A stretch of 64,000 nt of DNA from Nitratireductor aquimarinus (GTDB taxonomy: Bacteria > Pseudomonadota > Alphaproteobacteria > Rhizobiales > Rhizobiaceae): positions 1,674,001 through 1,738,000 of the forward strand of contig NZ_CP177239.1 in NCBI RefSeq assembly GCF_046773475.1, given 5' to 3'. Within the stretch, counting starts at the first letter, position 1, and every line of letters begins with the position of its first letter. Below are positions 9,055-17,204 of this stretch, in pieces. Under the pieces are notes generated by a model, which was given only the letters and a program-made list of their open reading frames with translations, was not told the origin of the DNA and made no database searches. The position numbers and the translations under genes are program-made.

Positions 9055-9300
9055 AATCTCTCTCTGAAATTTTCAGACATTAGATACGCGCTCTGATTGG
9101 CGCAGCGTTTCGGCGACTTGAGAGATCGAGACGATTTCCTCCGCCCAAACCACGGAATGCAGCGTGCATTGCCTCACGAGACAGGCGCAGCTGAGCACGA
9201 GCCGGGAAACGGCAGTGCGCGCCCTCTTTTCGTTCACTTGCCGGGTTCCTCTCTTTCCTGAAAACCGGGCATTCATCGGAGCACAAAACCGGGATGCCAT

Positions 9301-10137
9301 ATGCAAGGCAGCATGGTGGAACCGCGTGTGGTTTCAGGTGCAGACCTGTGGCATGTAGCAGACATGGAACAACTGCACCGATCAATCAGGCTGCTCTATG
9401 CCGGTCGAAGCCAGCGCGCGCAGCGATTTCGCTATGGGCTGATCGTTTTCGATCTGCTGACAATCATCTATTTCATCGTCGCAGAATCTCTGCCAGCAAC
9501 GCCGGCTCTCGCCGTACTGAACGTCACTCTTGGCGTGCTGATCCTTCTTGACCTCGCCGCCCGGCTATGGATTTCGGAAAACCGGCGCAAGGAGATAATG
9601 CGCGTCTACACGCTGGCGGATCTGGTCGTGGTGTCATCCCTGCTGCTGGCGCCGCTTCTCGCCGCCAACCTCGCCTTCCTGCGCGTCCTGCGGGGCCTGC
9701 GATTGATTCACGCCTACCACCTCTTGCGTGATCTTCGGCGCGAGAGCCTGTTCTTTCGGCGCCACGAGGACGCAATCCTCGCTGCGGTGAACCTGTTCGT
9801 CTTCATTTTCGTGACAACATCGCTCGTCTTCGTGCTGGCCTTCGATGATCAAGCCGGCATTACGGGCTATGTCGATGCACTCTATTTCACGGTTGCGACA
9901 TTGACCACGACCGGCTTTGGCGACATCACCATGACGACCACAGGCGGAAAGCTGTTGTCCGTCTTCATCATGGTCGTGGGCGTGGCGCTCTTTGTGCAAT
10001 TGGCACGCGCAATCTTCCAGCCATCAAGGATCAAGTACACCTGTCCGGAATGCGGCCTCAACCGTCACGAACCGGATGCGATCCACTGCAAGCATTGCGG
10101 GGAGCTGTTGAAGATCGAGACAGATGGCGCTGTCTGA
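9301..10137 (+). CDS. Six-TM potassium channel with C-terminal zinc ribbon
   Basis: Membrane protein of 278 residues (257 if the Met at 9364 is used, where homology-like sequence begins). Helices S1-S3 lie at about 45-61, 70-88 and 104-117. An Arg-spaced S4-like helix (LRVLRGLRLI) follows, then S5 at 159-180 and S6 at 216-238. The pore loop carries the selectivity filter TTTGFGD at 202-208. After S6 there is a short tail with two CxxC pairs (Cys248/251 and Cys263/266), a rubredoxin-like zinc ribbon and not the usual RCK domain. Neither start has a strong ribosome site. The gene stands alone between tRNA-Gln and the catabolic operon. A role in K+ flux or membrane potential is inferred from the pore. 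Confidence 0.85.
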   Translation: MQGSMVEPRVVSGADLWHVADMEQLHRSIRLLYAGRSQRAQRFRYGLIVFDLLTIIYFIVAESLPATPALAVLNVTLGVLILLDLAARLWISENRRKEIMRVYTLADLVVVSSLLLAPLLAANLAFLRVLRGLRLIHAYHLLRDLRRESLFFRRHEDAILAAVNLFVFIFVTTSLVFVLAFDDQAGITGYVDALYFTVATLTTTGFGDITMTTTGGKLLSVFIMVVGVALFVQLARAIFQPSRIKYTCPECGLNRHEPDAIHCKHCGELLKIETDGAV

Positions 10138-10162
10138 TCACGAACACGGCCGCTCCCGCGCC

Positions 10163-10966
10163 CTACCCCCGAAGTATCCCCGTATCAACGCCGACCCGCC
10201 GATAGGCCGCGCCGGCGACGAAGCCGCCATCGATCAGGAAATCCTCGCCTGTCACGAACCGCGAGGCGTCCGAGGCGAGATAGAGCACGAGCTGCGCAAC
10301 CTCCTCCGCCTCACCGGAGCGCCCGGCAGGGGTCAGGTCGATCATCGGGCGCAGATGCGGTGACTCGCGGTTCAGTCCCGTCACGATCAGGCCGGGGCAG
10401 ACCGCATTCACGCGAATGCCATCTGCGGAAAACTCGTTCGCCGCCGACCGTGTCAAGCCGCGAAGCCCCCATTTGCTGGCCGTGTAGGCCGGATCCGCAT
10501 GGCCGGAGAATGCGGAATTGGAGGAGATGTTGATGATGCTGCCGCCGCCGCTCTCTACCATCAGGGGAGCTGCGGCGCGGATGCCGAGAAACGCGCCCGT
10601 CAGGTTCACATCGAGAAGCCTGCGCCAGGCTTCGGGCTCCGTCGACGCGATCAGCGTGCGATTGATGATCCCCGCATTGTTGACGAGGATATCGAGCCTG
10701 CCAGCCCAGTCGCGCATCGCCGCGACCGTATTTCCCCAGGCTTCCGCATCGGTCACGTCCAGCTGACGAAAGCACGCGCGCTCGCCGAGCTCTGCCGCCA
10801 GCGCCGTTCCTTCATCCACAAGCACATCGCAGATCATGACCTGCGCGCCGCACTCGGCCAGAAGGCGCGCTTCCGCCTCCCCCTGACCGCGCGCGCCCCC
10901 GGTGACGATTGCCGCCTTGCCGGAGAGATCCGTCATCTGCGCCCGCCATTCGGCAGCCGTGCTCAC
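10163..10966 (-). CDS. SDR-family NAD(P)-dependent dehydrogenase
   Basis: Classical short-chain dehydrogenase, 267 residues. It has the cofactor motif TGGARGQGEAEA (TGxxxGxG), the structural NNAG motif, catalytic Ser in NISSNSAFSG, and YTASK (Tyr and Lys of YxxxK). It oxidises or reduces a hydroxyl/keto group in the cytoplasm. It ends the minus-strand operon beginning at dctP. The GTG at 10966 overlaps the TGA of the upstream hydrolase (GTGA), so coupled translation is likely; an ATG at 10936 is an alternative start. Paired with a FAH-family hydrolase, it could be the dehydrogenase of a diketo-acid (LRA5/LRA6-like) sugar-acid route. That substrate assignment is inference. Confidence 0.88.
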   Translation of the reverse strand: MSTAAEWRAQMTDLSGKAAIVTGGARGQGEAEARLLAECGAQVMICDVLVDEGTALAAELGERACFRQLDVTDAEAWGNTVAAMRDWAGRLDILVNNAGIINRTLIASTEPEAWRRLLDVNLTGAFLGIRAAAPLMVESGGGSIINISSNSAFSGHADPAYTASKWGLRGLTRSAANEFSADGIRVNAVCPGLIVTGLNRESPHLRPMIDLTPAGRSGEAEEVAQLVLYLASDASRFVTGEDFLIDGGFVAGAAYRRVGVDTGILRG

Positions 10967-11805
10967 GCCTGCACCATCGTCTGACGCTGCTCACCGAGAC
11001 CGGAAATGCCAAGCCGCACGACCTGCCCTTCCCTCAGGAAGGTTGGCGGCTTCATGCCAAGGCCGACGCCGGGCGGCGTGCCCGACGAGATGACATCGCC
11101 CGGCTCCAGCGTCATGAACTGGGAGAGATAGCTGACGAGTTCCGCCACACCGAAAATCATCGTGCTGGTGTTGCCGGTCTGCCGTCGCTCGTCATCGACA
11201 TCCAGCCACATATCGAGATTCTGCACATCGGCAATCTCGTCCCGCGTCACAAGCCAGGGGCCAATCGGGCCAAACGTGTCGTGGCTCTTGCCCTTCGTCC
11301 ACTGCCCGCCTCGCTCCGACTGGAAACGGCGCTCGGACAGGTCATTGATGAGACAGAAACCGGCGACATGATCCATCGCCTCGGCTTCGGAGATGTATTT
11401 CGCCCGCGAGCCGATCACCACGCCCATCTCGACTTCCCAGTCGGTGCGGTCCGAGCCACGCGGAATTTCGACATCGTCATTGGGTCCGCAGATCGCGGAG
11501 ACGGCCTTGGCAAAGACAACGGGTTCGCTCGGAGGCTCCTTGCCCGTCTCGCGCGCGTGGTCGGCGAAGTTCAGTCCGATGCAGAGAAACTTGCCGACCC
11601 GACCGACGCAGGGGCCAATCCGTGGCGAGCCTTCAACAGGCGGAAGGGAAGCGATATCCAGCGCAGCAATCGCCGCGAGCCCTGCGGGAGAAAGAGCATC
11701 GCCGGCAATGTCGGGAACATGTTGCGACAGGTCACGGATCTGACCCTCCGCATCGACCAGACCGGGCTTTTCCTGCCCTTTCGGCCCATAGCGCAGCAAC
11801 TTCAT
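10963..11805 (-). CDS. Fumarylacetoacetate hydrolase (FAH) family protein, diketo-acid hydrolase type
   Basis: A 280-residue enzyme with the short N-terminal domain and FAH beta-fold. The metal site region shows LNFADHARETGK (His), then DWEVEMGVVIG (acidic ligand) and later MIFGVAELVSYLSQFMTLEPGD and SGTPPGVGLGM. The N-terminus MKLLRYGPKGQEKPGLVD is typical of the subfamily annotated as 2,4-diketo-3-deoxy-L-fuconate/rhamnonate hydrolase or 'ureidoglycolate lyase'. It likely cleaves a C-C bond in a diketo acid. The ATG at 11805 follows AGGAGGAG. Its stop overlaps the start of the SDR. The family is secure; the substrate is a guess from context. Confidence 0.88.
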   Translation of the reverse strand: MKLLRYGPKGQEKPGLVDAEGQIRDLSQHVPDIAGDALSPAGLAAIAALDIASLPPVEGSPRIGPCVGRVGKFLCIGLNFADHARETGKEPPSEPVVFAKAVSAICGPNDDVEIPRGSDRTDWEVEMGVVIGSRAKYISEAEAMDHVAGFCLINDLSERRFQSERGGQWTKGKSHDTFGPIGPWLVTRDEIADVQNLDMWLDVDDERRQTGNTSTMIFGVAELVSYLSQFMTLEPGDVISSGTPPGVGLGMKPPTFLREGQVVRLGISGLGEQRQTMVQA

Positions 11806-11881
11806 CTGTGTTTCTCCTCCTTGAACGGGTCGGGCTTGGATGGATCGGGCATTTCGTCGGCGATCACGCTGATCGACGAAC

Positions 11882-12724
11882 TCAGCCCCGATAAACGGGA
11901 ACGCGGCGCGGACGCGCTGCCGCGATGGGTGCGGTGGCGGCAAATTTGCTGGCGCGCAGAATGCCGTGCTCGATTTCAGACGCGATGTGGCGGATCTCCT
12001 GTGCCAGCGCATCACGCTCGAGACTGTTGAAGTGTTCGATGGACAGGACGAAGACGACGCTTCCCAGAACGCGCTCCTCACCGTCGCGGATCGGCGCGGC
12101 TATTCCGACGAGACCGTCGACCACCTCGCCCTGGGTGATCGTCACGCCTGCACTGCGGATTTCCGCCATGCGCGCGAGGAACGCTTCCAGCGTTTCGCCA
12201 AGACCACTCTCGCGAATGCGCTCGGCGTTCCACGAATGGATGCTCTTCAGCTGCGAAGGCGAGAGATTGGCCAGAATGACCTTCGCCATAGCACCCTTGA
12301 AAATCGGCATGGAACGGCCGGGCTTGTAGATCTCCGGGATGCTGTGGTCGGGCCATGCATTGTCCGCGCAGAGCACCTTGTCGCCATAATAGCTGCACAG
12401 CATGATGTTCATGCCCATGCAATCGGCATAGTAGCGGATCAGATAACGTGCCGCGCGCAGGAGCGGATCGTTCTCCCGCTTCAGCATTTCCAGCTCGATC
12501 ACGCGCGAACCGATCACATAGCTGCCGCCGCTCGCGGGCGTCAGCAGGCCCGACCGCGTCAGCGCCTGCAGATACCGATAGGCGCTTGCACGGGACGAAC
12601 CCGACAGTTCCGCCGCCTGGGCGACATCGATCATCAGATTGTCTTCGTTGAACCCGTTCAGAACGGACAGCATCTTGTCGAGGCTGTTCATCTTGCCTTC
12701 GGTTTCGTCTTCCAACGGAGCCAT
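11882..12724 (-). CDS. IclR-family transcriptional regulator
   Basis: Regulator of 280 residues. An N-terminal winged helix (about residues 12-75, DKMLSVLNGFNEDNLMIDVAQAAELSGSSRASAYRYLQAL) precedes a C-terminal ligand-binding GAF-like domain. It is embedded between dctM and the hydrolase in the same orientation, so it is probably co-transcribed with and controls the transporter and enzymes. Candidate operators lie upstream of dctP (dyads at 16984-16999 and 17007-17018). The ligand is presumably the transported acid or an intermediate. The C-terminal 25 residues are Ala/Arg-rich and not conserved-looking. Confidence 0.9.
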   Translation of the reverse strand: MAPLEDETEGKMNSLDKMLSVLNGFNEDNLMIDVAQAAELSGSSRASAYRYLQALTRSGLLTPASGGSYVIGSRVIELEMLKRENDPLLRAARYLIRYYADCMGMNIMLCSYYGDKVLCADNAWPDHSIPEIYKPGRSMPIFKGAMAKVILANLSPSQLKSIHSWNAERIRESGLGETLEAFLARMAEIRSAGVTITQGEVVDGLVGIAAPIRDGEERVLGSVVFVLSIEHFNSLERDALAQEIRHIASEIEHGILRASKFAATAPIAAARPRRVPVYRG

Positions 12725-12733
12725 GACGTGTCC

Positions 12734-14017
12734 CTAATTTCCAGAAATGAAGTTCGCCGGTACCATAACGATATCGGGGAACAGGATAAGCAGAACAAGC
12801 ACGGCAATCTGCGCCAGGATAAACGGTCCCACGCCCTGAATGACCCGTGCGAGCGGTATCCGGGCCACGCCGGCCACGACGTTGAGCACGCTGCCGACCG
12901 GCGGCGTGAGCAGGCCAACCGCCGCCGCAACCATGAAGATCACTGCAAAATAGACCGGATCGATCCCTGCCGCCTTGATGGTTGGCATCAGGACCGGGAC
13001 GAGGATCAGGATGATCGGCACCATGTCCATTGCACAGCCAATCACCACGACCAGCCCCACCACTGCCGCCATCAGAAGAATGGGATTGTCGGCAAAGGGC
13101 GCAACCAGCGCCGAAATCTGCGCGGTCAGGCCGGCAATCGTGATCATCCAGCTGGAAACCAGAGCGGCAGCCACGAGGAACATGACCATGGAAGTGGTCT
13201 TGGCCGCGCCAAGAAACACGTCGAAGAGTTGGGCGACGCTCAGTTCCCGATAGATCACCATTGAGACAAACAGCGCGTAGACGGCGGCGATCACACCGGC
13301 CTCGGTCGGCGTGAAGACGCCAAAACGCAGGCCGACGAGAATGATCACGGGCAGCATCAGCGCCCAGATGCCCGACCACGCTTCTTTCATGACAACCGAG
13401 AATGGCACGCGCTCACGCGTCACCGTCTCTTCACGCCGCGACACCAGGAACCAGGTCGCCGTCAGCGCAAGCGCCATGACGAGGCCGGGCACGATGCCGG
13501 CGATGAAGATGCGCGTGATCGAGATATTGCCCACCACGCCGATCAGAATGAAGCCAATGGACGGCGGAATGACGAGGGCGGAAATGCCCGCCGATGCGAT
13601 AAGCCCCGCCGAGCGCCCCTGATCGTGCCCCGCCTTCACCATCATCGGCACGAGGATGGCCGCAAGCGCTGCGGCGTCGGCCGCAGCCGAACCAGAGAGA
13701 CTTGCAAGGATCAGGGCCGCGAGGATTGCCACATAACCAAGCCCGCCGCGCACATGGCCAACGGCTGCAACCGAGAGATTGACGATCCGGCGCGACAGGC
13801 CGCCCGCATTCATCACTTCGCCGGCGAGCATGAAGAAGGGAACCGCCATGAGCGGAAAGCTGTCCGCGCCGTTCAAAAGGTTCTGCGCGATCACCTGGGC
13901 GTCGAAGAAACCCAGATACCACATCAGCGCGATACCGGTCATGATCAGCGCATAGGCGATGGGCATGCCGATCGCCATGCTGCCGAGCAGGCTGACGAGA
14001 AAGACACCAAGCGTCAT
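12734..14017 (-). CDS. dctM: TRAP transporter large permease (DctM)
   Basis: Inner-membrane subunit of 427 residues with the DctM arrangement of about 12-13 helices. Landmarks are the GS-A-ADAAALAAILVPMM segment, the IPPSIGFILIGV re-entrant motif and the later LTPPVGSVLNVV repeat. It uses the Na+ gradient to import the ligand delivered by DctP. It follows dctQ with only 1 bp between the stop and its ATG, and precedes the IclR gene. It is part of the dctP-SDR-cupin-dctQ-dctM series. Confidence 0.93.
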   Translation of the reverse strand: MTLGVFLVSLLGSMAIGMPIAYALIMTGIALMWYLGFFDAQVIAQNLLNGADSFPLMAVPFFMLAGEVMNAGGLSRRIVNLSVAAVGHVRGGLGYVAILAALILASLSGSAAADAAALAAILVPMMVKAGHDQGRSAGLIASAGISALVIPPSIGFILIGVVGNISITRIFIAGIVPGLVMALALTATWFLVSRREETVTRERVPFSVVMKEAWSGIWALMLPVIILVGLRFGVFTPTEAGVIAAVYALFVSMVIYRELSVAQLFDVFLGAAKTTSMVMFLVAAALVSSWMITIAGLTAQISALVAPFADNPILLMAAVVGLVVVIGCAMDMVPIILILVPVLMPTIKAAGIDPVYFAVIFMVAAAVGLLTPPVGSVLNVVAGVARIPLARVIQGVGPFILAQIAVLVLLILFPDIVMVPANFISGN

Positions 14018-14018
14018 C

Positions 14019-14543
14019 TCACTTCACCCCGCTCTGCTGGAGAGCCTGCAGCTCTTCATCGAAGGTCACGACGCGGTCGAGCCTGCCGACAACGATCAGA
14101 TAGAGCCGCCAGACCAGAATGGCGCCGGTCGACACGCCAAAGATCAGCCCGACGCCCACGAGGAACGAGATCGGCAATCCGGTCGCCGGCGCATAGGTGT
14201 GCATGTTGAGAAGAAACTGCGTGTAGCTGCCGGAGATGATCAGCCATGTGGCAAAGATCATCAGCACATGGGCAAGGCCGAGGCAGATCCTGCGGAGCGG
14301 GCGCGGCAGGCTGTTGACCACGAATTCCAGCCCCAGATGGCCATTTTCCCGGAGAACGACAATCGCCCCCAGAAACACCATCCAGACGAAGAGCCAGCGC
14401 GAGAACTCCTCGGACTCCGTAATGCCCGAGTTGAAGGCGTAGCGCAGCACCACATTGCCGAAAACCAGCAGAACCATGCCCGCAAGGCAAACCACAATCA
14501 GTATTTTCAGCAGTCTGAAATAGGCTTCGATCACCTTGGACAT
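14019..14543 (-). CDS. dctQ: TRAP transporter small permease (DctQ)
   Basis: A 174-residue protein with four transmembrane segments (about 11-33, 48-66, 88-110, 130-150). It has the family's conserved pattern of a Glu-Glu-Phe-Ser-Arg-Trp-Leu-Phe-Val-Trp region after TM1 and ENGHLGLEFV between TM2 and TM3. It pairs with DctM to form the membrane complex. Family sequence identity is low in general; neighbour context makes the call firm. Confidence 0.9.
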   Translation of the reverse strand: MSKVIEAYFRLLKILIVVCLAGMVLLVFGNVVLRYAFNSGITESEEFSRWLFVWMVFLGAIVVLRENGHLGLEFVVNSLPRPLRRICLGLAHVLMIFATWLIISGSYTQFLLNMHTYAPATGLPISFLVGVGLIFGVSTGAILVWRLYLIVVGRLDRVVTFDEELQALQQSGVK

Positions 14544-14612
14544 TGGTCCTCCCCCTCCAGGATCATGAATGTCACGCGCGCCCCTCTTTCCGGGGGCGCT
14601 GCGCTTGGTCGC

Positions 14613-15041
14613 TTATGCGGGACGACGATAGCCTTCCAGATCGCTGTCGGGAACGTCTGGCAGGTTGACCACGATATTGTCCGGCGTCCGGCAGGTCAGC
14701 CAGACCAGCTCCTCGGTCGTGCTCATGTTCACTTCCACATGCGGCATGTGCGGCGGCACGAACACGAAGTCGCCGGGCATCATGTCCACATAGTCGCGGT
14801 AGCCTTCGCCGAAATAGATGCGGCCGTGGCCGGAGAGAACGTAGCCGCCCGTCTCTGCTTCGCCATGATGGTGCGGCGGCGAGCGAAAGCCCGGTTCGTT
14901 GGAAACCTGGCCAAACCAGATCTTCGTTGCCGGCGTGTGCTGCGGGCTGACCCCCGAGCGGCGAACGCAATCGCCGGACTGGCCGGTCTTGTCGCTCAGC
15001 TCATTGGCGCGGGTAACGACGGGGACAACGGGTCCACTCAT
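14613..15041 (-). CDS. Cupin-domain protein
   Basis: A single-domain cupin of 142 residues. Cupin motif 1 is visible as PPHHHGEAETGGYVLSG (three His and a Glu as metal ligands) and motif 2 as PGDFVFVPPHMPHVEVN. Small cupins in catabolic operons are often isomerases, lyases or dioxygenases; nothing here fixes the reaction. The ATG at 15041 follows AGGAG. It lies between an SDR gene and dctQ in the operon, so it probably acts on the transported compound or an early intermediate. Confidence 0.85.
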   Translation of the reverse strand: MSGPVVPVVTRANELSDKTGQSGDCVRRSGVSPQHTPATKIWFGQVSNEPGFRSPPHHHGEAETGGYVLSGHGRIYFGEGYRDYVDMMPGDFVFVPPHMPHVEVNMSTTEELVWLTCRTPDNIVVNLPDVPDSDLEGYRRPA

Positions 15042-15093
15042 CACAATCTCCTGTTGGATTGATGTTGAAGTCGGTGAGACGGCAATCGCCGCC

Positions 15094-15837
15094 TCAGTTC
15101 ATGTGCATGCCGCCATTCACATCGACGGCAGAGCCGGTCATGTAGGACGACAGGTCGGATGCGAGGAAAAGGCAGGTGTTCGCCACATCCTGCGGCGCTC
15201 CAAAGCGACCGATCGGGATCTGCGGCAGAACCCGCGCCGTCTGCACATCATCATAGAAATCACGCGTCATGCTCGACATGATGACGCCGGGGTTCACCGC
15301 ATTGATACGAATGCCGTCCGGAGAGATTTCGCGCGCGACCGACTTCACAAGCGACAGCACGGCTCCCTTGGAGGCGGCATAGTGAGCGCCGCCCATCAGG
15401 CCACCGCCACGCTGGCCGGCAATGGATGCGATGCAGATGATCGATGCGCCGCTTTCCATCATTCCCAGCGCGCCCTGGGTCATCATCACCGTGCCGCGCA
15501 GATTGATGTCCATGATGGCGTCGTAATCGGCAGCGGTGATTTCGGTGAATTTGCGCGGCTGGGTGATCCCGGCATTGTTCACCAGAACATCGAGGCGGCC
15601 GAAACGCTCGCGCGTCACATCGAAAACTCGCCGGCAGGCTGCCTCGTCACGCAGGTCTGCCGCAACACCGACAGCCCGTTCGCCGAGCGCCTTTACGGCC
15701 TGGTCGACGGCTCGCTCGTCACGGTCCACGACCACGACGGATGCACCCTCGGCCACAAAGGTCTGCGCAACGGAAAACCCGATGCCTTCAGGGTTGCCAG
15801 CGCCCGTGACCAGCGCAATCTTGTCTTTCAAAAGCAA
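15094..15837 (-). CDS. SDR-family oxidoreductase
   Basis: Short-chain dehydrogenase of about 247 residues. It shows TGAGNPEGIGFSVA (cofactor loop), DADLRD-like acidic residue after beta 3, NNAGITQP, catalytic Ser in CIASIAGQ and YAASKGA (YxxxK), and ends with DVNGGMHMN. The frame opens at 15870, but TTG codons at 15837 or 15831 come right after GGGAGAAG and directly before the conserved KDKIALVTGAG, so a TTG start is likely. It is the second dehydrogenase of the operon, lying immediately downstream of dctP. Confidence 0.87.
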   Translation of the reverse strand: MLLKDKIALVTGAGNPEGIGFSVAQTFVAEGASVVVVDRDERAVDQAVKALGERAVGVAADLRDEAACRRVFDVTRERFGRLDVLVNNAGITQPRKFTEITAADYDAIMDINLRGTVMMTQGALGMMESGASIICIASIAGQRGGGLMGGAHYAASKGAVLSLVKSVAREISPDGIRINAVNPGVIMSSMTRDFYDDVQTARVLPQIPIGRFGAPQDVANTCLFLASDLSSYMTGSAVDVNGGMHMN

Positions 15838-15919
15838 TGACTTCTCCCACGCACGAGAAACGCAGCACAAGGCTGCCCATCCTGCCGCGCGGCCGAGCCA
15901 CGCGGCAGGACAGCCAATC

Positions 15920-16918
15920 TCAGTTGGCGCTCTTCGAAGCTTCGATCTCGGCCATGAACTCCGTCACGATCTCCTGATCGAGCTGTGCGCTCACTTCCTC
16001 GACCACCGGCTTGACGGCATCGCGGAAGGCCTGAAGGTTCTCGGCCGAGATCGTGTCGATCTGCATGCCCTTCTCCTTCAGGAATTCGAGCGTTTCGCCG
16101 CTCGAGGCGTTGATGATCTCACGATTGTAGTCGGAGCTCTCCGCACAGGCGGCGCGGACCGCATCCTGCTGGGACGCATCCAGTCCATCCCAGAACTTCT
16201 TGCTGGCATAGACAACCGAGATGGTGGTGAAGTGCTGGGTCTCGGTCAGGTAGTCCTGAACCTCATAGAAAGATGTCGAGCGGGTGACATCGTTGGCGAT
16301 CTCATTGCCGTCGATCGCGCCGGTCTCCAGAGCCGTAAACGTCTCCGGGAAAGGCAGCGGCGTCGGGTTCATGCCCATGGCTGAAAGCGCGTCGATATAG
16401 ACCTTGTTCTGGATCGTGCGGATGCGCAGCCCCTGCACATCGTCGAGGCTGGTCACGGGACGCTTGTTGTTGGTGATGTTGCGGAAGCCGTAATCCCAGA
16501 AGCACAGACCGACGAGGTTGTTCGGCTCCATCTTGTCCAGAATTTTCTGCGACACCGGGCTGCGGGAAACCTTGTCCAGCTGCTCGTAGCTACCGAACAT
16601 GAAGGGAAGCTGGAAGACGTTGAATTCCGGCACCATGGCGGCCAGGCCTGCAGTCGTGGTCACCGCCATTTCGACGATGCCGCCCTGCGCCGAGGAGATC
16701 GACTGGATCTCGTTACCGATCTGCGCCTGCGGGAACTGGCGCACCGTGACGGCCCCGCCGGTCTTCTCCTCCACAAGCTCTGCAAACTTCGTGACGGTCT
16801 GCCCCATCGTGCTGTCCTGGGCGACGGGGTAGCTGAACTTGATCTCTGCGGCGGACACGGCGCCCGCGCTGAGTGCGGCAACCGAAACGGAAAGAGCGGC
16901 GGCTTTAAGCAGTTTCAT
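15920..16918 (-). CDS. dctP: TRAP transporter substrate-binding protein (DctP)
   Basis: Periplasmic binding protein of 332 residues. The signal peptide occupies about residues 1-23 with cleavage near VSA-AEIK. The mature part begins like DctP proteins (IKFSYPVAQDSTMGQTVTKF) and carries the ligand-carboxylate-binding Arg region in LRIRTIQNKVYIDALSAMG. It is the first gene of the minus-strand operon and follows GGGAGGAATTC. The presence of the canonical Arg suggests an organic acid ligand, fitting the downstream hydrolase and dehydrogenases. Confidence 0.92.
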   Translation of the reverse strand: MKLLKAAALSVSVAALSAGAVSAAEIKFSYPVAQDSTMGQTVTKFAELVEEKTGGAVTVRQFPQAQIGNEIQSISSAQGGIVEMAVTTTAGLAAMVPEFNVFQLPFMFGSYEQLDKVSRSPVSQKILDKMEPNNLVGLCFWDYGFRNITNNKRPVTSLDDVQGLRIRTIQNKVYIDALSAMGMNPTPLPFPETFTALETGAIDGNEIANDVTRSTSFYEVQDYLTETQHFTTISVVYASKKFWDGLDASQQDAVRAACAESSDYNREIINASSGETLEFLKEKGMQIDTISAENLQAFRDAVKPVVEEVSAQLDQEIVTEFMAEIEASKSAN

Positions 16919-16953
16919 GAATTCCTCCCAAAAAACACATCTTGGCGATGGCG

Positions 16954-17018
16954 CAATTTTCGTAACATCACCATGCGATACCTGTCAAAGTTTTTTGACC
17001 CTTTTTGAATTACAATTC
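16954..17018 (-). promoter_or_regulatory. dctP operon promoter with overlapping operator dyads
   Basis: Read on the minus strand, TTGACA (complement of 16983-16988 region) lies 17 bp before TTACGA, a plausible -35/-10 pair. The -35 is embedded in a perfect 6-bp inverted repeat GTCAAA-N4-TTTGAC (16984-16999). A second dyad GAATT-N2-AATTC lies next to it at 17007-17018. Dyads overlapping the -35 are typical operator positions; the IclR protein of the operon is the natural candidate ligand-responsive regulator. This is inference from sequence alone. Confidence 0.45.
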
Positions 17019-17204
17019 TCACAATATGATTTTTATATGAGCTTTCACCTATACGAGGGACGCTGCTTCAGCGCCGCATCTCCCTTCGCAACCAAAGGGT
17101 TGAGCCACAGAACGTCGTTTTCCCCGAAAACCTGAACGACCGACGCCGGGACATGCTTGAGATTGGCGATTGCCGGTGACATGTTCGTGTCCAGAGGAAA
17201 CGCA

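Noticed and set aside
8981..9300. Integration site of a genomic island at tRNA-Gln
   Set aside because: No integrase and no repeat of the tRNA 3' end were found downstream within the window.
17157..17204. Longer N-terminus for the SbcD-like protein
   Set aside because: The conserved metallophosphoesterase start coincides with the TTG at 17205, which has an AGAGGAAA site.
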